The notes beneath the pieces are model-generated. The model ran no database searches, had not been told where the DNA came from, and saw only the letters and a program-made list of their open reading frames with translations. A stretch of 64,000 nt of DNA from an uncultured Bacteroides sp. (GTDB lineage Bacteria > Bacteroidota > Bacteroidia > Bacteroidales > Bacteroidaceae): NCBI GenBank assembly GCA_949289345.1, contig CASENS010000052.1, forward strand, positions 62,001 to 126,000. Direction: 5' to 3'. Positions 27,622 through 36,303 of this stretch are shown piece by piece. A program made the position numbers and the translations under genes. Each line of letters begins with the position of its first letter. Position 1 is the first letter of the stretch.

Positions 27622-28509
27622 TCATCGCCATTGCTTTAAGTCATAACCCGCTTCGACTTTCATTTCGATATCATCGGGCAGGGCAGGGAAGAAGTCAATG
27701 CCTGTGATGCGTTCCACTTGGTCTACCGAGTTGACATAATGGTCTAACGGATGATTGCCTGCGGTATTCTTGTAGATAAAGCCAATGGCACGGGGCGGAC
27801 GGCTGTCGGCGCAAAGTATTACCTTGAAGAAAGCGTCGGGCACCGCCACTTTATGTTCCCGCCCGATGGTGCGATGCTTGCCTTTATAGAAGATAGGGCC
27901 GCAAGCGATGTAGATGCGGCCTTCTTTTTCGGCCCATTCCCGGCAATCGTCTTCTAACTCTTTCCAGTCGCCCCGGTTCAGGTTGTGGTGTTGGGGGCAG
28001 ATGTTGGTCATGTAGAAACTTTCCTGCATGGCACGCCAATGCCAACGGTTGTCCGCGGCAGGGCACATGTGTCCACGGTCCCATCCCGAACGCTTATAAT
28101 CATCGGTAGTGACAGCCTCACTCTCGGGCAGGTCGGGGTCTGGCAAGAACTTGTCTGTACGGCTCTCCCGTTCCACCAGCCTGTCGCGGTTCAGTTTCCA
28201 AGCCACCCAGTTGGGCACCTTTAAGTCTTTATTATAGGAGACGGTATAGGTACGGCGTTTCAAAATCTTCTCCGGACGGTTCTTTAAGGGAGCAGGCAGT
28301 TCGAGGTCCCCGGTGGTTTGTATGGTTTCGGCCTGCGCCTTTCCTGTCGCGGATAAAGGGATGGTGATGCCTTTCGATTTCAAGGCGTTGTTTGCCGGCT
28401 CGTAGCCTAAGCAAACGGCAATGATTAGCAGAAGAAGGCCCAACCAGCCGTTGGTGGCGCTTTGTCGTTTCTTACTTCTTCGGGCAGATGTCTTTCTTTT
28501 CCGGGTCAT
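27622..28509 (-). CDS. NUC1-type DNA/RNA non-specific endonuclease
   Basis: A 295-residue beta-beta-alpha-metal nuclease of the EndoG/Serratia family. After a basic N-terminus there is one membrane anchor or signal (GWLGLLLLIIAVCLGY, ~21-36). The active site DRGHMCPA (144-151) has catalytic His147, and the metal-binding Asn follows in NICPQHHNLNRGDWKELE. It probably degrades nucleic acids at the cell envelope for nutrient use or defence. It lies downstream of TraB/GumN, separated by a strong hairpin. Confidence 0.92.
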   Translation of the reverse strand: MTRKRKTSARRSKKRQSATNGWLGLLLLIIAVCLGYEPANNALKSKGITIPLSATGKAQAETIQTTGDLELPAPLKNRPEKILKRRTYTVSYNKDLKVPNWVAWKLNRDRLVERESRTDKFLPDPDLPESEAVTTDDYKRSGWDRGHMCPAADNRWHWRAMQESFYMTNICPQHHNLNRGDWKELEDDCREWAEKEGRIYIACGPIFYKGKHRTIGREHKVAVPDAFFKVILCADSRPPRAIGFIYKNTAGNHPLDHYVNSVDQVERITGIDFFPALPDDIEMKVEAGYDLKQWR

Positions 28510-28550
28510 GGCTTCCTATCGTTGGTTCAGGCTCCAAAGGTAATGCAAAT

Positions 28551-28592
28551 CCCGGCAAAACATTCAAGCTTGCTTAAAAATGTTTTGCCGGG
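28551..28592 (-). terminator. Perfect 14-bp hairpin after the TraB/GumN gene
   Basis: Arms CCCGGCAAAACATT and AATGTTTTGCCGGG around a 14-nt loop. It lies between two minus-strand genes, 38 bp after the TraB stop and 41 bp before the nuclease start, so it probably ends TraB transcription. No T-tract of more than three follows. Confidence 0.75.
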
Positions 28593-28629
28593 ATATGGCT
28601 TATGTTGCCAAAGATGGGGAAAATCCGGA

Positions 28630-29514
28630 TTAATGCATCGCCTCCACGGTATATCCTTGCTTTTCCAGCAACTTCAAGACACCACGTTCGCCGGGCAGAT
28701 GGCCTGCGCCGACCACGAAAAGCGTAGGGGCTTGCTTCATGATGCCGGGCATTTGCTTCGCCCAGTCGGCGTTGCGGCCATAGATTAGCGCTTCTTCCTC
28801 TTCGGGAGTGCTGTCACAAGCGTTGCCCATCTTCTCTTCCGTGATTTCGAGCAGCTTGTCGAGATTTTGGTCGAGGTAGGCTTCCGCCAACCGGCGGGTC
28901 ATGTCTATGCCATAGCCGATGTGCGTGGCTGAGCAATAGAGCTGTTGTGCCTGGCGTTTCAGGCTCTGTGAATTATAAAGCACATTGATTTGCGACTCCG
29001 TGCTTTCCAATCCGCCCACTTTCTTGCCGGCCTGCCTGGCTTGCGTCTGAAACCACGTGTCGAGCTGTTCTTGCGGATTGTAGCCTTTCACGGCTTTGAC
29101 GGAGAGCACGACGGCCAGTTGGGCGTTGAGAGCCGCTGGCTTCACCTTGTCGAACATCGCGATTTCCATGCCGATGTTTTCCTTCACCACCGAGGCTATG
29201 CTGTCATACTGTGCCGGGGTGAAAAGACTTTTCAACGTGGTATCTCCCGGCAACATCATGGCCTGCTGCATCTTCATCAGCATTTCGGGTTTCATCATGT
29301 CTTCCATCACAAGTTCGCCATATACCTGTGACGTCCCTTCCATGGCTTCCGGCATCCCGGCAATGCTGTCCTTCATGCTGAGCGGAGCCACATGGTGCGT
29401 GCCGAAGATGTAGGAAGGCTTGTCCAGTCCGTTGCCCGATATTTTCCATAACAGTTGCGCGTCGGCGCCTAAGGTGATGCAGAGGAGCATCAGTAATGCG
29501 AAAATCTTTTTCAT
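28630..29514 (-). CDS. TraB/GumN family protein
   Basis: A 294-residue exported protein (signal MKKIFALLMLLCITLGADA). The family marks are SYIFGTHH (two His, near 34-41) and VVGAGHLPGERGVLKLLEKQGY at the C-terminus, as in TraB/TIKI-type proteins, which form an EreA/ChaN-like fold and include metalloproteases in animals. The bacterial role is not established. Its promoter carries three tandem 11-bp boxes shared with the DUF3836 gene 12 kb away, so the two are probably co-regulated. Confidence 0.9.
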   Translation of the reverse strand: MKKIFALLMLLCITLGADAQLLWKISGNGLDKPSYIFGTHHVAPLSMKDSIAGMPEAMEGTSQVYGELVMEDMMKPEMLMKMQQAMMLPGDTTLKSLFTPAQYDSIASVVKENIGMEIAMFDKVKPAALNAQLAVVLSVKAVKGYNPQEQLDTWFQTQARQAGKKVGGLESTESQINVLYNSQSLKRQAQQLYCSATHIGYGIDMTRRLAEAYLDQNLDKLLEITEEKMGNACDSTPEEEEALIYGRNADWAKQMPGIMKQAPTLFVVGAGHLPGERGVLKLLEKQGYTVEAMH

Positions 29515-29568
29515 TGTAGTAAAAGCGTTTGTTGGTTATTCATTTTCTTATCATTGTTTCTGATGGTG

Positions 29569-29626
29569 CAAAAATAGTGCAAACCGGTGGGCTTTTAGGT
29601 TAACATTACGTTATCATTAGGTTAAC
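29569..29626 (-). promoter_or_regulatory. Promoter with triple 11-bp operator, TraB/GumN
   Basis: On the minus strand, a -7 box TATTTTTG (29569-29576) is preceded, after exactly 17 bp, by three directly repeated 11-bp units (29594-29604, 29605-29615, 29616-29626). The outer units read GTTAACCTAAW and the middle one GATAACGTAAT. No -33 TTTG is present, so the boxes probably recruit an OmpR/PhoB-type activator. The same layout occurs at 41595-41652. Confidence 0.7.
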
Positions 29627-29700
29627 ATTTGCCCTTATGTTGTCACTTTTTAAACTTCAAGCCTCCCTCATCCCGTTTTCTTGTCTTCTTTCCCCTACTG

Positions 29701-29783
29701 CCAGAAAGGCTTTCTGATACCGCCAGAAAAGGTTTATGTTACTACCAGAAAGGCTTTCTGTTTCTAACAGAAAACATTTCTGG
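29701..29783. repeat. CAGAAA-N3-TTTCTG palindrome cluster
   Basis: Two identical CCAGAAAGGCTTTCTG palindromes (29701-29716, 29745-29760), a half-degenerate copy (29723-29735) and CAGAAAACATTTCTG (29768-29782) fill the gap between two divergent promoters. More single CAGAA words follow to 29816. Confidence 0.75.
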
Positions 29784-30003
29784 TTTCATAAGAAAATGAG
29801 CCAGAATATTACTTTATTGCTAATCAGTCGTTTAAGCTGTTGTTTTTGTAAATACATTTGCCGGGCGGAAGGGTCTCGTAAGAAGTGTCATGTTGCCGGC
29901 AGACATGCTATGATGGGGCGGATAGCATAATATTCCGGTCTTATCTACACTTACCAATCGTTAAATATGATGATAAGATTGGGTGAAAGTGAGTGATATC
30001 TCC

Positions 30004-30011
30004 TATTTTTG
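30004..30011 (+). promoter_or_regulatory. -7 element TATTTTTG for the gene at 30040
   Basis: Exact TAnnTTTG match 29 bp before the ATG; a TTG stands at 29979-29981. Confidence 0.6.
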
Positions 30012-30039
30012 TATATAAACAATCAATGCAAGGGAAATC

Positions 30040-30879
30040 ATGAGAAAGTACGTTATCAGTTGGACTTTGCTCTTAGGAGTTATTTGGGGCACTTGTGAAG
30101 TGCGGGCGCAGGAAGACAGTACGCGTTTGCCTAAGGACAGTATTCCCTTACAAGGAAAAACCGCTCTCTTTCCATCAATGAAAGCGACACTTTCTGAGGA
30201 TAAATCTTATTACTTTCCTATGGCTGAGCCCATGAGGCCTCTTCCGAAGTTTACTTTGCCCAAGCGGGAACCGGACTTGCGCTTGCCTTATCAGGAGAAT
30301 CCTTCGCCAATGTTTAAGGGGGACTTCAGTACGGGCGGGCCGATGGCGCGGTGGCGCACGGGTGTGTTGGATGCCCGAGGCAGCCAGATTACCATGCCGG
30401 GTTTGGGGCGTCTGAATGAGGTGGCTTTCGGCTTTCAACAGGAATTGAACGACCGGCTGGCTTTGCAGGCTACCGCTGACGCCATCAAGCTGAATATGGC
30501 TTACTTCACCACTCAGTCTTTTAATCTTTCGGGCGCGTTGATATATCGGGCGCAGGACCACTTGTGGTTTACGGCTTTCGGTTCGGTCAGCGCGGGAGGT
30601 TTCCCGAACTTGAGCCCTTATGGCTATGGGGGGACGATGGGATTTGACATCACTGACCGTTTCAGCCTCGAATTGGGGGTACAGCGTTATTACGATTCTA
30701 CCACGGGACGTTGGGAGACGCGTCCTGTCGTGATGCCCGGCTATCGCTTCAACAATGGCTTCAAGTTGGAGCTGGATGTCGGCCCGATTCTTTATGAAGT
30801 CATCCGCAGTATCGTTATCGACCATAAAGACCGTGGAGGAGGGCCTACGATCCGGCCCAATATGCCGGGGTTCAGATGA
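30040..30879 (+). CDS. Hypothetical exported protein, outer-membrane barrel-like
   Basis: A 279-residue protein I do not recognise. It has a signal peptide ending VRAQ (~24), a Pro-rich stretch (30-95) and a second half with alternating aromatic/hydrophobic strands (FGFQQELNDRLALQATADAIKLNMAYF, LSGALIYRAQDHLWFTAFGSVSAGG), the look of a small beta-barrel. Such proteins in Bacteroides are usually called occludin- or porin-like hypotheticals. It stands alone between the TraB gene and the cobalamin locus. Confidence 0.75.
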   Translation: MRKYVISWTLLLGVIWGTCEVRAQEDSTRLPKDSIPLQGKTALFPSMKATLSEDKSYYFPMAEPMRPLPKFTLPKREPDLRLPYQENPSPMFKGDFSTGGPMARWRTGVLDARGSQITMPGLGRLNEVAFGFQQELNDRLALQATADAIKLNMAYFTTQSFNLSGALIYRAQDHLWFTAFGSVSAGGFPNLSPYGYGGTMGFDITDRFSLELGVQRYYDSTTGRWETRPVVMPGYRFNNGFKLELDVGPILYEVIRSIVIDHKDRGGGPTIRPNMPGFR

Positions 30880-31114
30880 TATGAGCAGGTGTACAAGCTG
30901 ATGATTGTTAGTCGCTTGAAAATAAACAGTTTACTGATGTGCTTTTGGCTTGCGGACAACAAACTCGGGGTTCGTGGGTGACAAACCCTGGGTCCGTGGG
31001 CGACAAACCCTGGGTTCGTGGGCAGGAAACCCCGGGTTTGTCAGAATGGACTGTCTGCAGGGTGTTTATGAATTCCATTCAAAGGATAAAATTAAAAATA
31101 ACGCCGCTTTCAGC
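30880..31114. other. Intergenic region upstream of the cobalamin operon
   Basis: Contains the 22-bp-period repeat array (30959-31044) and otherwise nothing recognised before the promoter at 31115. Confidence 0.6.
30959..31044. repeat. Four-unit 22-bp tandem repeat with palindromic core
   Basis: Units built on CAAACCCTGGGTTCGTGGG recur at an exact 22-bp step (the TTCGTGGG core at 30971, 30993, 31015, with a variant at 31037). Each unit holds a palindromic AACCC-N-GGGTT. The last unit is diverged (AAACCCCGGGTTTGTCAG). Confidence 0.8.
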
Positions 31115-31144
31115 TTGGATAATGTGAAAAAAACGCTATATTTG
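31115..31144 (+). promoter_or_regulatory. Promoter of the cobalamin operon
   Basis: TTG (31115-31117), a 19-bp spacer and TATATTTG (31137-31144) directly before the riboswitch. Confidence 0.75.
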
Positions 31145-31153
31145 CCGCCGAAT

Positions 31154-31331
31154 TGGTTCTTACTGCCCATGTACTCGGGCGGAAGATTAAAAGGGAATCG
31201 GGTGTAAGTCCCGGACAGTCCCGCTGCTGTGAAGCTCCATACCAAACTTTCTGAAGATTGCTCAGTACCACTGATGGCCGTTGAGGGCATCGGGAAGGTT
31301 TCAGAAAGGGAGTCAGTCAGAAGACCTGCCA
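31154..31331 (+). ncRNA. Cobalamin (B12) riboswitch
   Basis: The aptamer consensus is clear: AAAAGGGAATCGGGTG, then TCCCGGACAGTCCCGC and CTGTGAAG, followed by ACCACTG and GGGAAGG arms and the B12 box GTCAGAAGACCTGCC at its 3' end. A hairpin at 31346-31376 (GTTATT...AATAAC with inner CTCT/AGAG) may be the expression platform, 34 bp before the btuB ATG. Vitamin B12 binding should turn off expression of the uptake operon. Confidence 0.95.
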
Positions 31332-31409
31332 TCATTCACTGTGAGGTTATTCTTTCTCTGGGGTTAGAGGAATAACGCCGATGATTATTTTAACATAAAT
31401 GTATCAGAC

Positions 31410-33431
31410 ATGTTTAGACAGACTTCTGGCTCTGTCTGCCTGTTATTCGTATGCTGTGTGGGGCAAAGTATATGCTTTCCGCTGTATGCGCGGATGCAGG
31501 CGGACAGTTTGCGGGGACAGCAGTTGGACGAAGTTGTGGTAACGGCCAGTTTTGTGCGGAAAGAGGTGATACCTGTGCAACAGTTGTCCGGCGACCGGTT
31601 GCAACGGCTCGGTTCACACAGCGTGGCCGATGCCATCCGTTACTTCTCGGGTGTGCAAATCAAGGATTATGGCGGTGTGGGAGGCTTGAAGACCGTGAAC
31701 ATCCGCAGTATGGGCACGAATCATGTCGGGGTGTTCTACGACGGCATCGAACTGGGTAACGCGCAGAATGGAACGGTCGACTTAGGCCGTTTCTCGTTGG
31801 ACAACATGGAGGCGGTAACGCTTTACAACGGGCAGAAAAGCGCCATCTTTCAGCCGGCCAAGGATTTTGGTTCGGCCGGAAGCGTTTATCTCCAATCGCG
31901 TGTCCCCAAGTTTGCCGACGGCAAGCGGCAACAGGTAAAGGCCACCTTTAAGACAGGTTCGTTCGGGGTGGTGAATCCGGCTGTCGTATGGGACCGGAAA
32001 CTGAGTGACAAGGTGAGTGCTTCCCTAAGCGGCGAATACATGTACACTACCGGACGTTATCGGTTCACTTATCGTGTGGATGAAAGCTATGACACGACGG
32101 CGGTAAGGAGGAATGGCGATGTAAACGCATTCCGCTTGGAAAGTGGCCTGTTCGGTAGCTTGCGGGGAGGTTATTGGCGTGCGAAGGGCTATTGCTATCG
32201 TTCCGCGCGTGGTTATCCGGGTGCGGTGGTAAAGAACAAATTCAGTCACGAGGACCGCCAGTGGGACACGAACGTGTTTGTTCAAGGCTCCTACAAAAAG
32301 GATTTTTCGGAAAAATATGCCCTGCTGGTAAACGGGAAATACGCCTATGACTATTTGCATTATCTGGCCGACCCTAAACGGGATGAAGCCTTGATGTATG
32401 TCAACAACCACTATCATCAGCAGGAGGTATATGCTTCGGTAGCCAACCGTTATACCTTGTCGTCCGTGTGGAATGTCAGTCTTGCCGCCGACTATCAGTT
32501 CAACCTGTTGAATGCCGATTTGACCGATTTTGTTTATCCGCGGCGTCATACGTGGCTTTTAGCTGTGGCAACTTCTTTCCATTTTGACCGGCTGAAGATG
32601 CAAGCCAGTCTGTTGGGGACTTTTGTGCACGACCGGGTGAGAAGCGATGCCGATGCTGCAGGCGACAAGATGGAATGGACACCGACCGCCATTGCTTCCT
32701 GGAAGCCTTTTCCCAAGGTGGATTTCAATTTGCGCGCTTTCTACAAGCGGATATTCCGTATGCCTACGCTGAACGACCTTTACTATACATTCATTGGCAA
32801 TATCGGTTTGAAGCCGGAATATACGGATCAATATAATGTAGGGATGACTTATGCGAAAGACTTCGCCGGCCGATGGCTGCGTAAGATAGAGTTCCAGGTT
32901 GACGCCTATTATAATGAGGTGGAAAATAAAATTGTGGCCATGCCTACTTCCAACTTTTTCCGTTGGACAATGGTTAATTTGGGAAAGGTAGAGATACGGG
33001 GGGCGGATATCGCGTTGCAGGCCGATTGGTCTGTGGGCAATAGCTTGTCCATGGCATGTCGGCTGAACTATACTTACCAACAGGCACAAGACTATACGGA
33101 TCCTGCCGATACCTATTACGGTAATCAGATTCCCTATATACCTTGGCATAGCGGTTCGGCCACGCTGAACCTGAACTGGCGTTTGTGGGAAGCTAATTAT
33201 AGTTTTATTTACACGGGTGAACGTTATTCTTCACGCGCCAATATTCCGGTCAATTACGTATTGCCGTGGTACACCAGTGATTTTTCTGTCGCGCGAAGTG
33301 TGTCCATAGGTAAGGGAAAGCTGAAAGCTACCTTGGAGGTCAATAATCTCTTCAATCAGCAGTATGAAGTCGTGATATGTTATCCCATGCCGGGTATTAA
33401 CTTTAAAGGTATCATACAATATATATTTTAA
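31410..33431 (+). CDS. btuB: TonB-dependent cobalamin receptor (BtuB family)
   Basis: A 673-residue outer-membrane receptor for B12 or other corrinoids. It has a signal peptide, the TonB-box region LDEVVVTASF, a plug domain (VADAIRYFSGVQIKDYGGVGG...VNIRSMGTNHVGVFYDGIELGNAQNG) and a barrel ending GINFKGIIQYIF. Function is set by the B12 riboswitch directly upstream and the btuG gene 11 bp downstream. Bacteroides usually have several such btuB copies with differing corrinoid preference. Confidence 0.95.
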   Translation: MFRQTSGSVCLLFVCCVGQSICFPLYARMQADSLRGQQLDEVVVTASFVRKEVIPVQQLSGDRLQRLGSHSVADAIRYFSGVQIKDYGGVGGLKTVNIRSMGTNHVGVFYDGIELGNAQNGTVDLGRFSLDNMEAVTLYNGQKSAIFQPAKDFGSAGSVYLQSRVPKFADGKRQQVKATFKTGSFGVVNPAVVWDRKLSDKVSASLSGEYMYTTGRYRFTYRVDESYDTTAVRRNGDVNAFRLESGLFGSLRGGYWRAKGYCYRSARGYPGAVVKNKFSHEDRQWDTNVFVQGSYKKDFSEKYALLVNGKYAYDYLHYLADPKRDEALMYVNNHYHQQEVYASVANRYTLSSVWNVSLAADYQFNLLNADLTDFVYPRRHTWLLAVATSFHFDRLKMQASLLGTFVHDRVRSDADAAGDKMEWTPTAIASWKPFPKVDFNLRAFYKRIFRMPTLNDLYYTFIGNIGLKPEYTDQYNVGMTYAKDFAGRWLRKIEFQVDAYYNEVENKIVAMPTSNFFRWTMVNLGKVEIRGADIALQADWSVGNSLSMACRLNYTYQQAQDYTDPADTYYGNQIPYIPWHSGSATLNLNWRLWEANYSFIYTGERYSSRANIPVNYVLPWYTSDFSVARSVSIGKGKLKATLEVNNLFNQQYEVVICYPMPGINFKGIIQYIF

Positions 33432-33442
33432 TTCGCTCAATC

Positions 33443-34588
33443 ATGAAACATTCTGTATTGTTACTTCTTTTGTGCTGGTTGCTTGCCGGGCTGGCGGGCT
33501 GCCGGGGTGATATTCCTTTTGTCCATTCCGAAGACGAAGAACTGACATCCGGTGACGCGGGGGTAGTCAAAGGCTTTTTTCTTCTGAATGAGGGTAACAT
33601 GGGGAGCAACAAGGCCTCTTTGGACTTTTTCAATTATGAAACGGGCCGTTACATGCGCAACATTTATCCTACTCGTAATCCGGATGTGGTAAAAGAGTTG
33701 GGGGATGTGGGAAATGACATCGCTATCTATGGCGATAAGTTGTATGCCGTTATCAATTGTTCGCATTATGTTGAAGTGATGGATGTGCGTACTGCCAAGC
33801 ATGTAGGCAGTATTGACATTCTGAATTGCCGTTATATTGTGTTTCATGACGGTAAGGCATATGTCAGTTCTTATGCCGGTCCTGTACAAATTGATCCGAA
33901 TGCCCGTCCGGGGAAAGTGGTGGAGATAGATACGGTCAGTCTGCAAATCACCCGTGAAGTGGTGGTCGGTTATCAGCCGGAGGAAATGGTCATCACTGAC
34001 GGGCAACTATATGTGGCCAATTCAGGCGGTTATCGTTATCCTGATTACGACACGACTGTTTCTGTCATCGATCTTGAAACATTTACGGTAACCGATACGA
34101 TAGAGGTCGCCATTAATCTTCACCGTATGGTGATGGACCGGTATGGGCGTATTTATGTCTCATCACGTGGAGATTATTATGATATCGGTGCCGATGTATA
34201 CGTTATTGATACTCGGACTAACCAAGTCATCAATCGTTTGGGCGTTGCGGCCAGTGAGATGTGCGTTTCCGGGGATTCCATTTATATGACCGGTGTAGAG
34301 TGGAGCTATGTGACTAACAGCAATACCGTCACTTATACACTATATGATGTGAAACGGAATGAGATTGTTTCACACAATTTCATCACGGATGGTACGGACG
34401 AGCGTATACAGATTCCTTATGGCATTGCGGTCAACCCGGATACGAAGGATATTCTCGTATGTGACGCCAAAGATTATGTGACACCCGGAACTTTGTTCTG
34501 TTTTTCGGCTGATGGATGTTTGAAATGGGAGGTAACCACAGGTGATATTCCGGCACACATCGCATTTACCACGAACTATTTTCAATAA
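33443..34588 (+). CDS. btuG: BtuG-like surface cobalamin-binding beta-propeller lipoprotein
   Basis: A 381-residue lipoprotein (lipobox LAGC, Cys20). The body is a seven-bladed propeller (FFLLNEGNMGSNKASLDFF first blade; further blades with VEVMDVRTAKHVG, VSVIDLETFTV, VYVIDTRTNQV), the DUF5074/YncE-like fold of BtuG, which binds cobalamin very tightly on the cell surface and hands it to BtuB. It is encoded 11 bp after btuB. A palindromic repeat element begins at its stop codon. Confidence 0.88.
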   Translation: MKHSVLLLLLCWLLAGLAGCRGDIPFVHSEDEELTSGDAGVVKGFFLLNEGNMGSNKASLDFFNYETGRYMRNIYPTRNPDVVKELGDVGNDIAIYGDKLYAVINCSHYVEVMDVRTAKHVGSIDILNCRYIVFHDGKAYVSSYAGPVQIDPNARPGKVVEIDTVSLQITREVVVGYQPEEMVITDGQLYVANSGGYRYPDYDTTVSVIDLETFTVTDTIEVAINLHRMVMDRYGRIYVSSRGDYYDIGADVYVIDTRTNQVINRLGVAASEMCVSGDSIYMTGVEWSYVTNSNTVTYTLYDVKRNEIVSHNFITDGTDERIQIPYGIAVNPDTKDILVCDAKDYVTPGTLFCFSADGCLKWEVTTGDIPAHIAFTTNYFQ

Positions 34589-34874
34589 GTAAGTGAACAT
34601 AATTAATTTATACTATAAATGGGAATTTATCAGCCTAAAGCGAATGATAACAAACTCCCCTCCTTCCAGAAGGAGGGGTGCCCAACGGGCGGGGTGGTAG
34701 GACAAGAATGGTTTGGCCTATTTATATAAGAATAGGAGTCGCTTATGCGGCATGTTTCTCCTACCACCTCCCCCTTACGGGTACTCCTCCTTCCCGAAGG
34801 AGGAGAGTTCAGTTACCATTTACTCCTAACCGATAAATTATCATTTAGTATAAAGTAATCTGATTAGTTACTTA
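34587..34874. repeat. Palindromic MITE-like element, copy 1
   Basis: A ~288-bp element inside the cobalamin operon. A core (about 34655-34813) has ~50-bp imperfect terminal inverted repeats (left AACTCCCCTCCTTCC..., right ...GGAGGAGAGTT) flanking a unique stretch with TAGGACAAGAATGG. AT-rich outer arms containing TTTATACTATAAATG also pair with each other. No ORF. The left end coincides with the btuG stop codon. Copy 2 is at 46201-46482. Confidence 0.85.
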
Positions 34875-34907
34875 ATTATTCATTTAATAACTTAATAACA
34901 ACCCATT

Positions 34908-36233
34908 ATGATGAAACAACGATTTTTATTTGGCAGGTCAGTCCGTGTGCTGACTTTTTGTGGCCTGTGTCTTTGCTTGGGCGGGCTTGCTTCATGTAGT
35001 GAGGAGGACGAACCGGCTTCTTATGTTTTGAAACAGACCGACATTACGGTGGCGGAACCCGAAGGCGGTTTTACGGCACAAGTAGATCAACTCTTCCGGA
35101 TAGAAGTGGAAAGCGTGTCAGACGAAGGATTGGCTTATGGCTGGACATTGGATGGCGAAACTATTCCCGGTGGAAAAACTTTGGAATACATGTTTGCCAG
35201 GGGAGGTGAATATGAATTGACGTTGACAGTCAGTCAAGGCACTCTGAGTTTCAGCTACACATTTATGGTGACTGTCGGTTTCGGCGAGATAGCTCCTGTT
35301 CCGGAGGGCGCTACTGCTTATATTACCAAGGTATTCGATTTTATGCCAGCCGTAGGGCAATTTACAAACACGCTGCCTGTTTACGAAGAAGGAGATACGC
35401 AGGAGGTGATGAACGCCAAGGTACTGGAAGCTATCGGACATAATAATCGGGGAATGATTTCTTTAGGAGGTTTTGGGGGCTATGTAGTTGTAGGATTTGA
35501 CCATACTATCGAGAACAAGGCTGGTTTACGTGATTTTCGCGTATTGGGCAATGCCTTTAATGCGGCTACAAATCCGAATCCCGATGCGCCTCAAGGAGGC
35601 AGTTGCGAGCCGGGCATTATCAAGGTGGCTTATGACCAGAACAAAAACGGAACACCTGACGAGGATGAATGGTACGAGATAGCCGGAAGCGCCCATGAAG
35701 ACCCTACGGGAGAAACATGGTATCAGATGGCGGTAGAGGCCGGAAACGATGTCAACGTATACCATGACTACGAAATCACTTATTATCGTCCGGAAAGCGA
35801 ACCGGAAAACCAGGAGGAATGGGACACGTACATCCGTTGGGAAGACAATCAGGGGAACAGCGGCTACAAAGTAAAGAATCAGTTCCACCGGCAGTCTTAT
35901 TTCCCGCAATGGCATGAGGGAGATGCACTGACTTTCCGAGGTACTTGCCTGCCCCAAAACGGTATTGACGAAAGCGGTCAAGGCAGTTATTTCGTACTTT
36001 ACAAGTTCCGTTACGGCTATGCGGACAATGACGTGAATACAGGCGACGAATCAGCCATTGACATTGATTGGGCTGTGAATGACAAAGGGCAACGGGTACA
36101 TTTGCCGGGCGTTGATTTCATCAAAATCTATACGGGAGTCAACCAGGAGAACGGTTGGCTGGGAGAAAACTCTACGGAACTGACAGGTGTAGAAGATTTG
36201 CATGTATTGGGTGAGACATTAGAGACCCGATGA
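34908..36233 (+). CDS. PKD-domain lipoprotein of the cobalamin locus
   Basis: A 441-residue surface lipoprotein (lipobox LASC, Cys30). A PKD/Ig-like domain (~45-120; YGWTLDGETIPGG...FARGGEYELTLTV) is followed by a larger beta-rich domain with GGFGGYVVVGFDHTIEN and an EF-hand-like loop DQNKNGTPDEDEWYE. Position suggests an accessory cell-surface corrinoid-binding or receptor-associated protein; the specific role is inference. Confidence 0.8.
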   Translation: MMKQRFLFGRSVRVLTFCGLCLCLGGLASCSEEDEPASYVLKQTDITVAEPEGGFTAQVDQLFRIEVESVSDEGLAYGWTLDGETIPGGKTLEYMFARGGEYELTLTVSQGTLSFSYTFMVTVGFGEIAPVPEGATAYITKVFDFMPAVGQFTNTLPVYEEGDTQEVMNAKVLEAIGHNNRGMISLGGFGGYVVVGFDHTIENKAGLRDFRVLGNAFNAATNPNPDAPQGGSCEPGIIKVAYDQNKNGTPDEDEWYEIAGSAHEDPTGETWYQMAVEAGNDVNVYHDYEITYYRPESEPENQEEWDTYIRWEDNQGNSGYKVKNQFHRQSYFPQWHEGDALTFRGTCLPQNGIDESGQGSYFVLYKFRYGYADNDVNTGDESAIDIDWAVNDKGQRVHLPGVDFIKIYTGVNQENGWLGENSTELTGVEDLHVLGETLETR

Positions 36234-36303
36234 ACCTACGGAATAGGAGTGGTAATAAGGTGTGAATGAAATAATTATAAATCAAATTAATAGTATATAC
36301 AAA

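Noticed and set aside
30959-31044. Possible CRISPR array (22-bp direct repeats)
   Set aside because: The repeats are contiguous without unique spacers of constant length, and no cas genes are near. The same holds for the 23-bp array at 54609-54724.
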